Below, piece by piece: positions 1 through 7,371 of a stretch of 64,000 bases of DNA (position 1 is its first letter; each line of letters begins with the position of its first letter). A model generated the notes under the pieces. That model saw only the letters and a list, made by a program, of their open reading frames with translations. It had not been told where the DNA came from and ran no database searches. Source of the stretch: Lysobacterales bacterium (lineage in GTDB: Bacteria > Pseudomonadota > Gammaproteobacteria > Xanthomonadales > Marinicellaceae). Made by a program: the position numbers and the translations under genes. Location of the stretch: assembly GCA_027067055.1 (NCBI GenBank), contig JAMOMK010000104.1:123572-187571 (forward strand), written 5' to 3'.

Positions 1-1
1 T

Positions 2-1381
2 GCTGATTTTGGTGGAGCATTACCATCTGGTACGGCAAATTTTGCTGCAGGTGCGACTACTGCCACAATCACTATAAATGTTAGTGGTGACACAGATATT
101 GAGCCAGATGAAACATTTTTAGTAACCCTATCAAATCCAACAGGTATTTCTTTAGGAGCAACTACTACCGATACAGGCACTATTACAAATGATGATGTCG
201 TAGCGGCTAATATTTCAATTAATGATGTCAATATCGCTGAAGGTGATGCTGGTACCACAACGCTTGATTTTACTGTATCTATTGATGTGACTGCTGATGC
301 GACTGTTCAAGTTGACACCTCTGATGCGACAGCGACAACTGCTGATAGTGATTATGTTGCTATTGCTGCTCAAACGGTGACATTTACTAATGGTGGCGCT
401 TTAACCCAAATCGTTTCTGTTACCATCAATGGTGATACAACGATTGAAACAGATGAAACATTCAATGTTGATTTAACCAATGCAGTTGGTGCGACAATTA
501 CTGATGCACTTGGTGTTGGCACAATTACCAATGATGATTCTGCAAGTTTCTCAATTGATGACGTTGCCATTGTTGAAGGCCTTGGTGGAACAACATCAAC
601 TTTAGATTTTACAGTTACAATAGACGTTGCTGCTAATGCATCTGTTGATGTTGCCACTTCAGATGGTACGGCTACAACGGCAGATAATGACTATGATGCT
701 ATTCCTGTAACCACGTTAAACTTTACTGTTGGTGGCGCTTTAACCCAAATAGTTTCTGTTACCATCAATGGTGATACAACAATCGAAACAGATGAAACAT
801 TCAATGTAGATTTAAGTAATGCAGTAGGTGCAACTATTACGGATGCACTAGGCGTTGGAACAATTACTAATGATGACACTATTCAAGCTACAATAGTTGC
901 TGAAAAATCTGTATCAGGAGATTTAGCACCTGGTGGGTTAATAACTTATACGATAGCATTAACGAATTTGGGTCCAAATATGCAAAATGACAACCCGGGT
1001 GATGAAATGACAGATACACTTCCATCATCATTAACATTTATAAGTGCTACCGCTTCATCTGGTACAGTGACTAATGTTGGCAATGTTGTCTCATGGAATG
1101 GCTCAATCCCATTTAATATTTCTTCAGAAATAATTACTATTATTGCCCAGGTTAATCCTAATGCTGCAGGCACAATTGAAAATACAGCTATTGTATTTTA
1201 TGACAACGATGGAGACAATATTAATGAGTCAACTGCCAATAGCAACCCTCCTGGTGTTATAAATGGACCGACGGTTTTCTTCATTCCGTTTATGGTTCCT
1301 AGTTTAGGTCAGTTTGCTTTATTGCTGTTAATGCTATCTTTGGTATCTGTTGTTTACTTTAAGACTAGAAAGAACGGCTAA
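2..1381 (+). CDS. Calx-beta/DUF11 surface protein, C-terminal part
   Basis: The frame is open from the left edge of the window, so only the C-terminal ~460 residues are visible and the start lies outside. What is seen is a run of Calx-beta-like repeats (each with an 'ETDETF' or 'EPDETF' turn and a closing 'TITNDD'), then a DUF11-type domain at about 890-1260 ('ITYTIALTNLGPN'). After that come a hydrophobic C-terminal segment and a short basic end (VPSLGQF..., then KTRKNG). That tail resembles the IPTL-CTERM sorting signals of Gram-negative bacteria, which are thought to direct processing at the inner membrane before surface display or release. Function is probably adhesion or matrix, but no specific ligand can be named. 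A strong terminator follows 21 bases after the stop. Confidence 0.85.
   Translation, partial: ADFGGALPSGTANFAAGATTATITINVSGDTDIEPDETFLVTLSNPTGISLGATTTDTGTITNDDVVAANISINDVNIAEGDAGTTTLDFTVSIDVTADATVQVDTSDATATTADSDYVAIAAQTVTFTNGGALTQIVSVTINGDTTIETDETFNVDLTNAVGATITDALGVGTITNDDSASFSIDDVAIVEGLGGTTSTLDFTVTIDVAANASVDVATSDGTATTADNDYDAIPVTTLNFTVGGALTQIVSVTINGDTTIETDETFNVDLSNAVGATITDALGVGTITNDDTIQATIVAEKSVSGDLAPGGLITYTIALTNLGPNMQNDNPGDEMTDTLPSSLTFISATASSGTVTNVGNVVSWNGSIPFNISSEIITIIAQVNPNAAGTIENTAIVFYDNDGDNINESTANSNPPGVINGPTVFFIPFMVPSLGQFALLLLMLSLVSVVYFKTRKNG
200..877 (+). repeat. Two tandem 339-bp Calx-beta coding repeats
   Basis: The two units (about 200-538 and 539-877) align at an exact offset of 339 bp (113 codons). 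For example, the segment at 392-421 recurs at 731-760 with one mismatch. The unit at 1-199 belongs to the same family but has diverged more. Near-identity at DNA level suggests recent duplication or gene conversion within the surface protein. Confidence 0.85.
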
Positions 1382-1401
1382 TAAAGTCCTTGGATTAAAA
1401 T

Positions 1402-1439
1402 AAAAAAGCCATGATGGTTATTCATCATGGCTTTTTTTA
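1402..1439 (+). terminator. Rho-independent terminator
   Basis: A 13-bp perfect stem (left arm 1404-1416, right arm 1423-1435) with a 6-base loop is followed directly by a T-run. It closes the Calx-beta protein gene. The A-run on the left arm would also allow leftward termination, but no leftward gene ends here. Confidence 0.9.
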
Positions 1440-1478
1440 TGTGCTATACTTCATTTGGATTAATTTCAGGAACAAGAG

Positions 1479-2024
1479 ATGAACAAAGAAAATCAAAAAA
1501 TGACTGGCATGACCATTTTCCTTCATTGGTTAATCGGTTTATCAATCATCACACTTATTGCTGTCGGGCTTTATATGTCCGAAAATGAAGTATGGGATTT
1601 GTATCCTATTCATAAATCAATTGGAATTATACTTTTTGTATTTATCCTATACCGTGTGATTAGACGCTTGATTCGAGGTTGGCCGGAGCCTGTAAGTCAA
1701 TACGCCAAACATGAAATTGTTTTATCAAAGATTATTCATTGGGTGTTATTGATTGGCACATTAATGTTTCCAATCTCTGGCATGATGATGAGTGGTGCGG
1801 GTGGGCATGGCATTGCGGTATTTGGTTTTGAGTTATTGGCATCAAATTATAATGCTGCGGGTGAAGCTATTGCATTAAATCCTACCCTAGCAGAGGTAGG
1901 CCATGAAACCCATGAAATTTTAGGCACTGTAATGATGATTGCTATAGCTTTGCATATTATTGGTGCATGGAAACATCATTTGGTAGACAAGGATAATACA
2001 CTGAAAAGAATGTTAGGGAAATAG
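1479..2024 (+). CDS. Cytochrome b561 family protein
   Basis: A 181-residue inner-membrane diheme b-type cytochrome of the bacterial b561 (CybB/YodB) family. Members pass electrons between quinol and another acceptor and some quench superoxide. Four hydrophobic segments are visible. Candidate haem ligands are His16 (FLHW), His45 (PIHKS), and a C-terminal cluster 'GHETHEILG' and 'ALHIIGAWKHH', the usual family arrangement. Length is normal for the family. It stands alone after a terminator and faces the dolP block tail to tail across a long hairpin. The physiological electron partner cannot be told from the sequence. Confidence 0.9.
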   Translation: MNKENQKMTGMTIFLHWLIGLSIITLIAVGLYMSENEVWDLYPIHKSIGIILFVFILYRVIRRLIRGWPEPVSQYAKHEIVLSKIIHWVLLIGTLMFPISGMMMSGAGGHGIAVFGFELLASNYNAAGEAIALNPTLAEVGHETHEILGTVMMIAIALHIIGAWKHHLVDKDNTLKRMLGK

Positions 2025-2041
2025 TATTCAGGTGACAGACA

Positions 2042-2085
2042 TTAGGTGTCAGGTGTCAGAAAAAAATCTGATACCTGACACCTAA
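2042..2085. repeat. 19-bp palindromic repeat between convergent genes
   Basis: The arms 2042-2060 and 2067-2085 pair over 19 bp with a single G-T wobble around an A6 loop. The arm is itself built of repeated 'aggtgtc' words, and 'acctaaa' words continue to about 2100. It sits between the stops of b561 and dolP, where it could end transcription from both sides, but the tandem-word structure looks more like an intergenic repeat family than a plain terminator. Confidence 0.75.
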
Positions 2086-2102
2086 AACCTAAAACCTGAA
2101 AT

Positions 2103-2684
2103 TCAAATATACTCAAATACTTTTACTACACGCTTTACACCACGTAAGTTGCGGATTTTTTCTACCACATCATCTGCTTCTTGTTTAGATACTTTCCCCA
2201 TAAGATAAACAACACCTCTTGTTGTCATTATTCTCACGCGTGTTGGATTAAAACCATCAAGTTTAACGGCTAACAGTGCTGATTTTGCTTTTGAGGTAAT
2301 ATATGAGTCTTTGGTTCTGCGTTTGATATTCGTTGGTATTGACTCTTTTAACTCATTTATAACACGAATAACTCCACTTCTTTGAGCTGCCGCATCCTCT
2401 GCATTAATTTTATCATTATGATTTTCAGCCTCTCCTGCCAGTAACACAACTCCATTGTAAGTCATAACTTTTATATGCTCATCATTACTAATGACTTTGT
2501 GAATTTCTTTTCTTACTTGTGTGGAGATTATTTTATCATCAATTACTTGACCTGCTGAACGTCTATCATTGGCAACTGTTATTCCAGAAACAACAGCCCC
2601 TCCTACCATAACTGGTGCGCAAGCACTCAATAATGTGATACTTGCAATACTAAGGCTTAATACTATTTTTTTCATATTATTCAC
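2103..2684 (-). CDS. dolP: BON-domain outer-membrane lipoprotein DolP (YraP)
   Basis: A 193-residue lipoprotein with a signal peptide and lipobox ending in 'LLSAC' (Cys about 21), followed by two BON domains (about residues 45-115 and 120-190), the layout and length of E. coli DolP (191 aa). DolP sits on the periplasmic face of the outer membrane at division sites and supports outer-membrane integrity and BAM function. The order lpoA-yraN-dolP on one strand, divergent from rsmI, matches the E. coli yraLMNP neighbourhood except that diaA is absent. An internal ATG at codon 4 (MKKIV) is an alternative start. Confidence 0.9.
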   Translation of the reverse strand: MNNMKKIVLSLSIASITLLSACAPVMVGGAVVSGITVANDRRSAGQVIDDKIISTQVRKEIHKVISNDEHIKVMTYNGVVLLAGEAENHNDKINAEDAAAQRSGVIRVINELKESIPTNIKRRTKDSYITSKAKSALLAVKLDGFNPTRVRIMTTRGVVYLMGKVSKQEADDVVEKIRNLRGVKRVVKVFEYI

Positions 2685-2700
2685 TTCAATTATTTATAAT

Positions 2701-3051
2701 TTAATAAAAAGCACCTTCAATCCAATTGATATCGGGATGCTGTTTACTTCCTTGAATAGACACAACATCAAAGCGGCAGTTCCATTGTTGGAATTTTTTA
2801 TTTTTCAATAAAAATAATTGCGCTGCTTTAATAATTCTTTTTTGTTTGGTTCGAGTTACTGCTTGTGCAGCAGAAACCCAATCATCATTTTTACGGTATT
2901 TTACTTCAACAAAGATTAAAAAATCGTTATCTGTCATGATTAAATCAATTTCTCCTGCTTTACAGTTGAAATTGCGCTGTATTTTCTTTAGTTTATGCTT
3001 CTTCAAATAATCTAATGCAACACCTTCCCAATAGTCACCCAAGATTCGCAT
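2701..3051 (-). CDS. yraN: UPF0102 family protein YraN
   Basis: A 116-residue member of the YraN/UPF0102 family, which has a predicted PD-(D/E)XK nuclease fold. The expected core is visible: 'AGEIDLIM' (the D of the motif), then 'FVEVKYR' (E-x-K), followed by a Gln-rich helix 'SAAQAVTRTKQKR'. The molecular role is unsettled in the family; nuclease activity is inferred from the fold. It is 6 bp downstream of lpoA and 16 bp upstream of dolP, so the three are probably one transcript. Length is typical. Confidence 0.92.
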   Translation of the reverse strand: MRILGDYWEGVALDYLKKHKLKKIQRNFNCKAGEIDLIMTDNDFLIFVEVKYRKNDDWVSAAQAVTRTKQKRIIKAAQLFLLKNKKFQQWNCRFDVVSIQGSKQHPDINWIEGAFY

Positions 3052-3057
3052 TGTTTA

Positions 3058-4812
3058 TTATTCCGCCTCTTGTGCCTGGCTTTCAACTTTAACAAGGTCA
3101 GGCAGTAAGACAGGAACACCTCTTTTATATTCCGACCATGCTAACTCACGATGAACCTTCCCTTCCCCATCCACTGTCAAAAACCCACTTAAACCTTCTA
3201 CTTTCTGTGATTGCATAATTTGCATCCACTCTAATCTTGGAATTAATGACACGGCATCATAACCAAAGGCAAAATACTTTTTATTACTTTTGACTTTATT
3301 GGGTGTAAAATTTAAAACGTCTTGCACTTTTTCTGGAGCAACAACAAAACGTGACTGGCAAAACCGAATACCATTCAAATCTTTGTCTAATTCAGGGTTA
3401 TTTTTGCTGGATTGAACTTGTGAAGTCGCATAAACAGGGACATCTTTTGCTTGAAAGAACTTCAGTTGTGGTTTCATCAATCGGGCATTTTTAGCTTTTG
3501 CCATAACAAAAATAGCATCCATATCAGGTCTAATTTGAGGCTTATTTTTAAAGGACTCACCTATAATTGTTTTCAGTGTTCTAGCACGTACAATTGAATC
3601 ATTAAGTCCTATTGCCTGTTTGATTTCTCGGGTGTAATCATGAGTTGATTCAGGATAAAAAGCATAGCTAACAACTTGCCCACCCAAATAGGCAAATTCT
3701 TTTTCAAAGAATATTGCAAGCTTTCTGCCTTGTTCTGACTCCGGCGCTAACAACATTACCCTTTTTTTGTTTTCTGCTGATAAACGTTTTGCAACATTGG
3801 CGACCTCGTCTTCTTTTGATAAAGCAAATTGGTAATAACCTAAATTCTGTGACTCTTGGTTGAGTTGATTAAGTGCCAAAACAGGAATACTGCTTGAATT
3901 TATTTGTGTCATTTGTTGAATTGAGTTTTTATCTAATGGACCAATAATAAAATCTGCACCTGACTCTATCGCACCATACCAAGCATAAGAAAAAGTTTCT
4001 CCACTCGAACCCGTATCAAAAAAGTTTAGTCTTTGATCAGAATTGTTGTTTTGTAAGGCTGCGACCATGCCTTGTTGAATGCTTCTGGCTATATTTTTGT
4101 ATTTACCACTTAAGGGTAGAAGCACTGCAACATTGTTGTATTGATTGTTTTGGTTAAATAAAGCAATAGCTGGATGTTCTTGCCACCTTGATTTCCACTC
4201 ATTAATTGATTCTTGAAATTGAGACTGTGCTGCAATGGCTGCCTGAATCCAGCCTTGTTGTTGCACACTTAAATCTAGATTAAATAAAGCAGTAGACAAC
4301 TCTTGGCTTGGAGCTAGCATGATAGTGCTGATGATTTCGTTGCTATAATCAAGAGAACTATCTAACTCTGACAATTCGATATAAGACAAGGATGCCGACA
4401 AATAATCTTGACTGGCTTTTTCATTTTTTGCCTTAATCATTAAATAACGTTCTCGATACTCTCCATTGATTTCATTGAAATGAAAATCATAACTGCCGTT
4501 TACAAAGTTGAGTTCTGCTTGAATAATTTGTTTTAATGGATGATTTTTTGACCTAACTTGTGACAGATATTCTTGCGCTTGTTGGTATTGCTGTTGCTGT
4601 AAAAAACTATCGGCTGCCAACAAGGCAAAGCGATCTTCCCTATACTCATTAAACAAACCGACATAAGATGACGCTGCATTAACAAAATCACCACTGCGGT
4701 AATAACTTTGTGCTTGTTGTAAACCGATATAATCTTGTCTATCTGGGCGAATTGTTTGGTTGCCGCAGGCAGAAATGAGTAAAATAAAACAAATTAAATA
4801 GACAGTTCTCAT
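3058..4812 (-). CDS. lpoA: LpoA, lipoprotein activator of PBP1a
   Basis: An outer-membrane lipoprotein of 584 residues that in E. coli reaches across the periplasm and stimulates PBP1a transpeptidase. I start it at 4812 (MRTVYL...), which gives a short signal peptide with lipobox 'LISAC'; longer readings run deep into rsmI on the other strand and add no signal sequence. The N-terminal part (about 25-230) is TPR-like helices. The C-terminal part (about 260-570) has the periplasmic-binding-protein fold of the LppC family ('VAVLLPLSGKYKNIA', 'DFIIGPLDKNSI'). Its partner PBP1a is encoded 2.4 kb to the right in the window. The ATG overlaps the divergent rsmI ATG by two bases. Confidence 0.93.
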   Translation of the reverse strand: MRTVYLICFILLISACGNQTIRPDRQDYIGLQQAQSYYRSGDFVNAASSYVGLFNEYREDRFALLAADSFLQQQQYQQAQEYLSQVRSKNHPLKQIIQAELNFVNGSYDFHFNEINGEYRERYLMIKAKNEKASQDYLSASLSYIELSELDSSLDYSNEIISTIMLAPSQELSTALFNLDLSVQQQGWIQAAIAAQSQFQESINEWKSRWQEHPAIALFNQNNQYNNVAVLLPLSGKYKNIARSIQQGMVAALQNNNSDQRLNFFDTGSSGETFSYAWYGAIESGADFIIGPLDKNSIQQMTQINSSSIPVLALNQLNQESQNLGYYQFALSKEDEVANVAKRLSAENKKRVMLLAPESEQGRKLAIFFEKEFAYLGGQVVSYAFYPESTHDYTREIKQAIGLNDSIVRARTLKTIIGESFKNKPQIRPDMDAIFVMAKAKNARLMKPQLKFFQAKDVPVYATSQVQSSKNNPELDKDLNGIRFCQSRFVVAPEKVQDVLNFTPNKVKSNKKYFAFGYDAVSLIPRLEWMQIMQSQKVEGLSGFLTVDGEGKVHRELAWSEYKRGVPVLLPDLVKVESQAQEAE

Positions 4813-5668
4813 GATCACTATGAATGATTCCATTAAAAAGACAGGTACATTATATATCGTTGCCACACCAATTGGCAATTTAGATGACATTAGTGAACGC
4901 GCATTAAAGACATTAGCACTTGTTGACATCATCGCTTGTGAGGATACACGCCATTCTGGTCGCATGCTTGCTAGTTATAGCATCAAAAACAAACTGATGA
5001 GTTTTCATGCACATAATGAGAACCAAAGTGCACATAAATTTATTGAATTACTTAATCAAGGCAATGACATTGCTTTAGTCTCTGATGCTGGCACGCCATT
5101 AATTAGTGACCCAGGTTACCCATTAGTCAGACAAGCCCATGAAGAAAACATCACTGTTGTACCCATTGTGGGTGCCAGTGCTATTATTGCTTTATTAAGC
5201 TGTTGTGGTCTGCCGACCAATGAATTTCATTTCATTGGTTTTTTAGCTGCCAAAAGTACACATCGGAAACAACAACTTGCCACAATAAATACCTATTCAG
5301 GCACAACCGTAGTCTACGAATCCACTCACCGCATTCTCAAAAGTTTAGCAGATATGCAAGAAGTGCTTGGAGATGACCGTCTAATTGCCATCGGCAGGGA
5401 GCTAACCAAGACATTTGAAACGGTAAAACTTGGTACAATTAGTGAGATTAGATCTTTTGTTGAAAGTGACAGCAACCAACAAAAAGGTGAGTTTGTAATC
5501 GCCATATCAGCAAAAGAAATTGTTGTCGTTGATACAGTAACCACACAACAAAAAGAACTGGTGCAATTGTTGAGTAATGAATTACCTCCCAAAAAGGCAG
5601 CTAAAATAACCGCTCAATACCTCAATGGCAAAAGCAAAGACATCTACAATTATTTACTTAAACACTAA
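4811..5668 (+). CDS. rsmI: 16S rRNA 2'-O-ribose C1402 methyltransferase RsmI
   Basis: Methylates the ribose of C1402 in the decoding centre of 16S rRNA using SAM. The 285-residue protein carries the family landmarks: 'YIVATPIGNLDD' near the start, 'ACEDTRHSG', 'SDAGTPLISDPG' and 'VVPIVGASA', all part of the tetrapyrrole-methylase fold. A start at 4820 (MNDS...) is equally possible and would remove the two-base overlap with lpoA. No clear Shine-Dalgarno is visible for either start. The gene is divergent from lpoA, as in many gammaproteobacteria. Confidence 0.94.
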   Translation: MITMNDSIKKTGTLYIVATPIGNLDDISERALKTLALVDIIACEDTRHSGRMLASYSIKNKLMSFHAHNENQSAHKFIELLNQGNDIALVSDAGTPLISDPGYPLVRQAHEENITVVPIVGASAIIALLSCCGLPTNEFHFIGFLAAKSTHRKQQLATINTYSGTTVVYESTHRILKSLADMQEVLGDDRLIAIGRELTKTFETVKLGTISEIRSFVESDSNQQKGEFVIAISAKEIVVVDTVTTQQKELVQLLSNELPPKKAAKITAQYLNGKSKDIYNYLLKH

Positions 5669-5731
5669 CTATTGATTCACATGCCTTGTGCTATAATCAA
5701 GCTTAATTAATCATTAGTTCAGGTGCAATTC

Positions 5732-6970
5732 GTGAATAAACTTTTAATAGCATTTCTTTTTTTCAGCCTTGTTTCATGCAATCAATCCGATATTGACACC
5801 ACTGATTCTCATAGCATTACGGGACAATGGCGAGGCGTTTTACAATCTCCAGGTGGTGAACTACCCTTTGGGATTGAAATAACCAAAAAAAATGGCATCT
5901 ATTCGACTAAGATACTTAATGGCCCAGAGCGCGTCGATACATCAAGTACAACATTTGAAAACAATCATTTGCAGATAAGCATGTCGTGGTTTGATGCTAT
6001 TATCGAAGCAAGAATGATAGATGGAGGCAGGAAATTATCAGGGACATGGACAAAAACCACTTCAGGAAAGAATAAATCATCCAGCCTTCCCTTTACTGCA
6101 TCGCGTAATTATGAATACCGTTTCCAGCAAGAGCTCAAACAACCCAAAGACACGCCAGTAACAGGTTCATGGAAAGTTGTTTTTTCAGATGAAAATAGCG
6201 ACAGTAAAGCCGTTGCCGAATTCTCTCAACAAGGACAAATTGTTAATGGCACGTTTTTAACGGCAACTGGTGACTACCGTTATTTAGCAGGTGTTGCCAA
6301 CGATGGCAAGCTACACTTATCAGCTTTTGATGGGGCACATGCCTTTTTATTCAAAGCTGATATTGATGGTGATAAAATCAGTAATGGCCACTTTTGGTCA
6401 CGAGACTCTTACCATGCTACTTGGACGGCACTTAAATCCGATGATACCAGTGGTTATTTACAAAATAGCTGGGAAATGAATAAAGCCACTGGCAAGGTGA
6501 AATTTACTTTTGAAGACATTGATGGAAAACTTGTCTCATTAACAGATGAACGATTTAAAAACAAACCCGTTTTAATTAATCTATTTGGAACATGGTGTCC
6601 AAACTGTAACGATGAGGCTCCTGTTTTAGCCAAATTATACGACCAATACCATCAACAAGATTTAGAGATTATTGGACTTGCCTTTGAATTCACCCAAGAT
6701 ATACAACGTGACAAAAAACAATTGGCTATTTTCAAAAAACGCCACGGTATTAATTATCCACTTTTATTAGCTGGTGGTAACGACAAAAGCAGTGCCACCA
6801 AAGTATTGGGATTTCTTGATAAAGTCAAGTCATATCCCACCACTTTATTTTTGGATAGAAACCACGATGTAGTCAAAATCAACACTGGTTTTTCAGGACC
6901 TGGAACTGGCGAATATTACACCCAACTTGTTAATGAACTTGAAGAGGAAATCAAAAAGTTACTAAATTAG
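5732..6970 (+). CDS. TlpA-like thioredoxin-domain lipoprotein
   Basis: A 412-residue lipoprotein with lipobox 'LVSC', a beta-rich N-terminal region of two similar halves (about 30-245, each with 'GQW' or 'GSW' openings), and a C-terminal TlpA/ResA thioredoxin fold with the redox pair C289-x-x-C292 (WCPNC). It probably reduces or isomerises disulfides in the periplasm; the substrate is unknown. I chose the GTG at 5732 because 'aggtg' lies six bases upstream and the signal peptide then starts correctly; a GTG at 5723 is also in frame. The last 20 bases overlap the convergent membrane-protein gene. Confidence 0.85.
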   Translation: MNKLLIAFLFFSLVSCNQSDIDTTDSHSITGQWRGVLQSPGGELPFGIEITKKNGIYSTKILNGPERVDTSSTTFENNHLQISMSWFDAIIEARMIDGGRKLSGTWTKTTSGKNKSSSLPFTASRNYEYRFQQELKQPKDTPVTGSWKVVFSDENSDSKAVAEFSQQGQIVNGTFLTATGDYRYLAGVANDGKLHLSAFDGAHAFLFKADIDGDKISNGHFWSRDSYHATWTALKSDDTSGYLQNSWEMNKATGKVKFTFEDIDGKLVSLTDERFKNKPVLINLFGTWCPNCNDEAPVLAKLYDQYHQQDLEIIGLAFEFTQDIQRDKKQLAIFKKRHGINYPLLLAGGNDKSSATKVLGFLDKVKSYPTTLFLDRNHDVVKINTGFSGPGTGEYYTQLVNELEEEIKKLLN

Positions 6971-7211
6971 AGATTAAAGCAAATAAAGAAACAAAACTGG
7001 CAACAACTAAAATTAAACCAATTAACTGAGCCATAAAACTAACAGCATACTTATAATCAATGTCATAATTTTGCCTTACATAGCTGATAACTGAAACGGT
7101 TGCAGCACTAGCAATAATAATCGACAACGTCACAGGAGCAATAAAAACCATACTGATTATTAATGCAAAAACGACTAAACTGATGGTAATTTTATTCTTT
7201 GTAATGAACAT
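6951..7211 (-). CDS. Small three-helix membrane protein
   Basis: An 86-residue protein I do not recognise. It has three hydrophobic segments (about 9-28, 28-46, 58-82) separated by a short polar loop 'RQNYDIDYKYA'. A good ribosome-binding site (AAAGAGG, about 8 bases before the ATG) supports it as a real gene. Its 3' end overlaps the TlpA-like gene by 20 bp on the opposite strand. Confidence 0.6.
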   Translation of the reverse strand: MFITKNKITISLVVFALIISMVFIAPVTLSIIIASAATVSVISYVRQNYDIDYKYAVSFMAQLIGLILVVASFVSLFALISNLVTF

Positions 7212-7371
7212 TTGATGCCTCTTTATTGTTGGAATAACTGCAGTTTAGAAGCCATGATTCTCAAAACATGAGAATGATTTAAAATAATTGTAAAACTTGG
7301 CATTTAAATCACATATTGCCAGTTAACTTCTATACAATTAACCTTTTAAGAACATATCACGCATTAACTCT

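Noticed and set aside
7257-7275. Inverted repeat ATTCTCA...TGAGAAT near mrcA, suggestive of Fur
   Set aside because: The arms are in outward order relative to the Fur consensus, with only half-site matches; not enough for a call.
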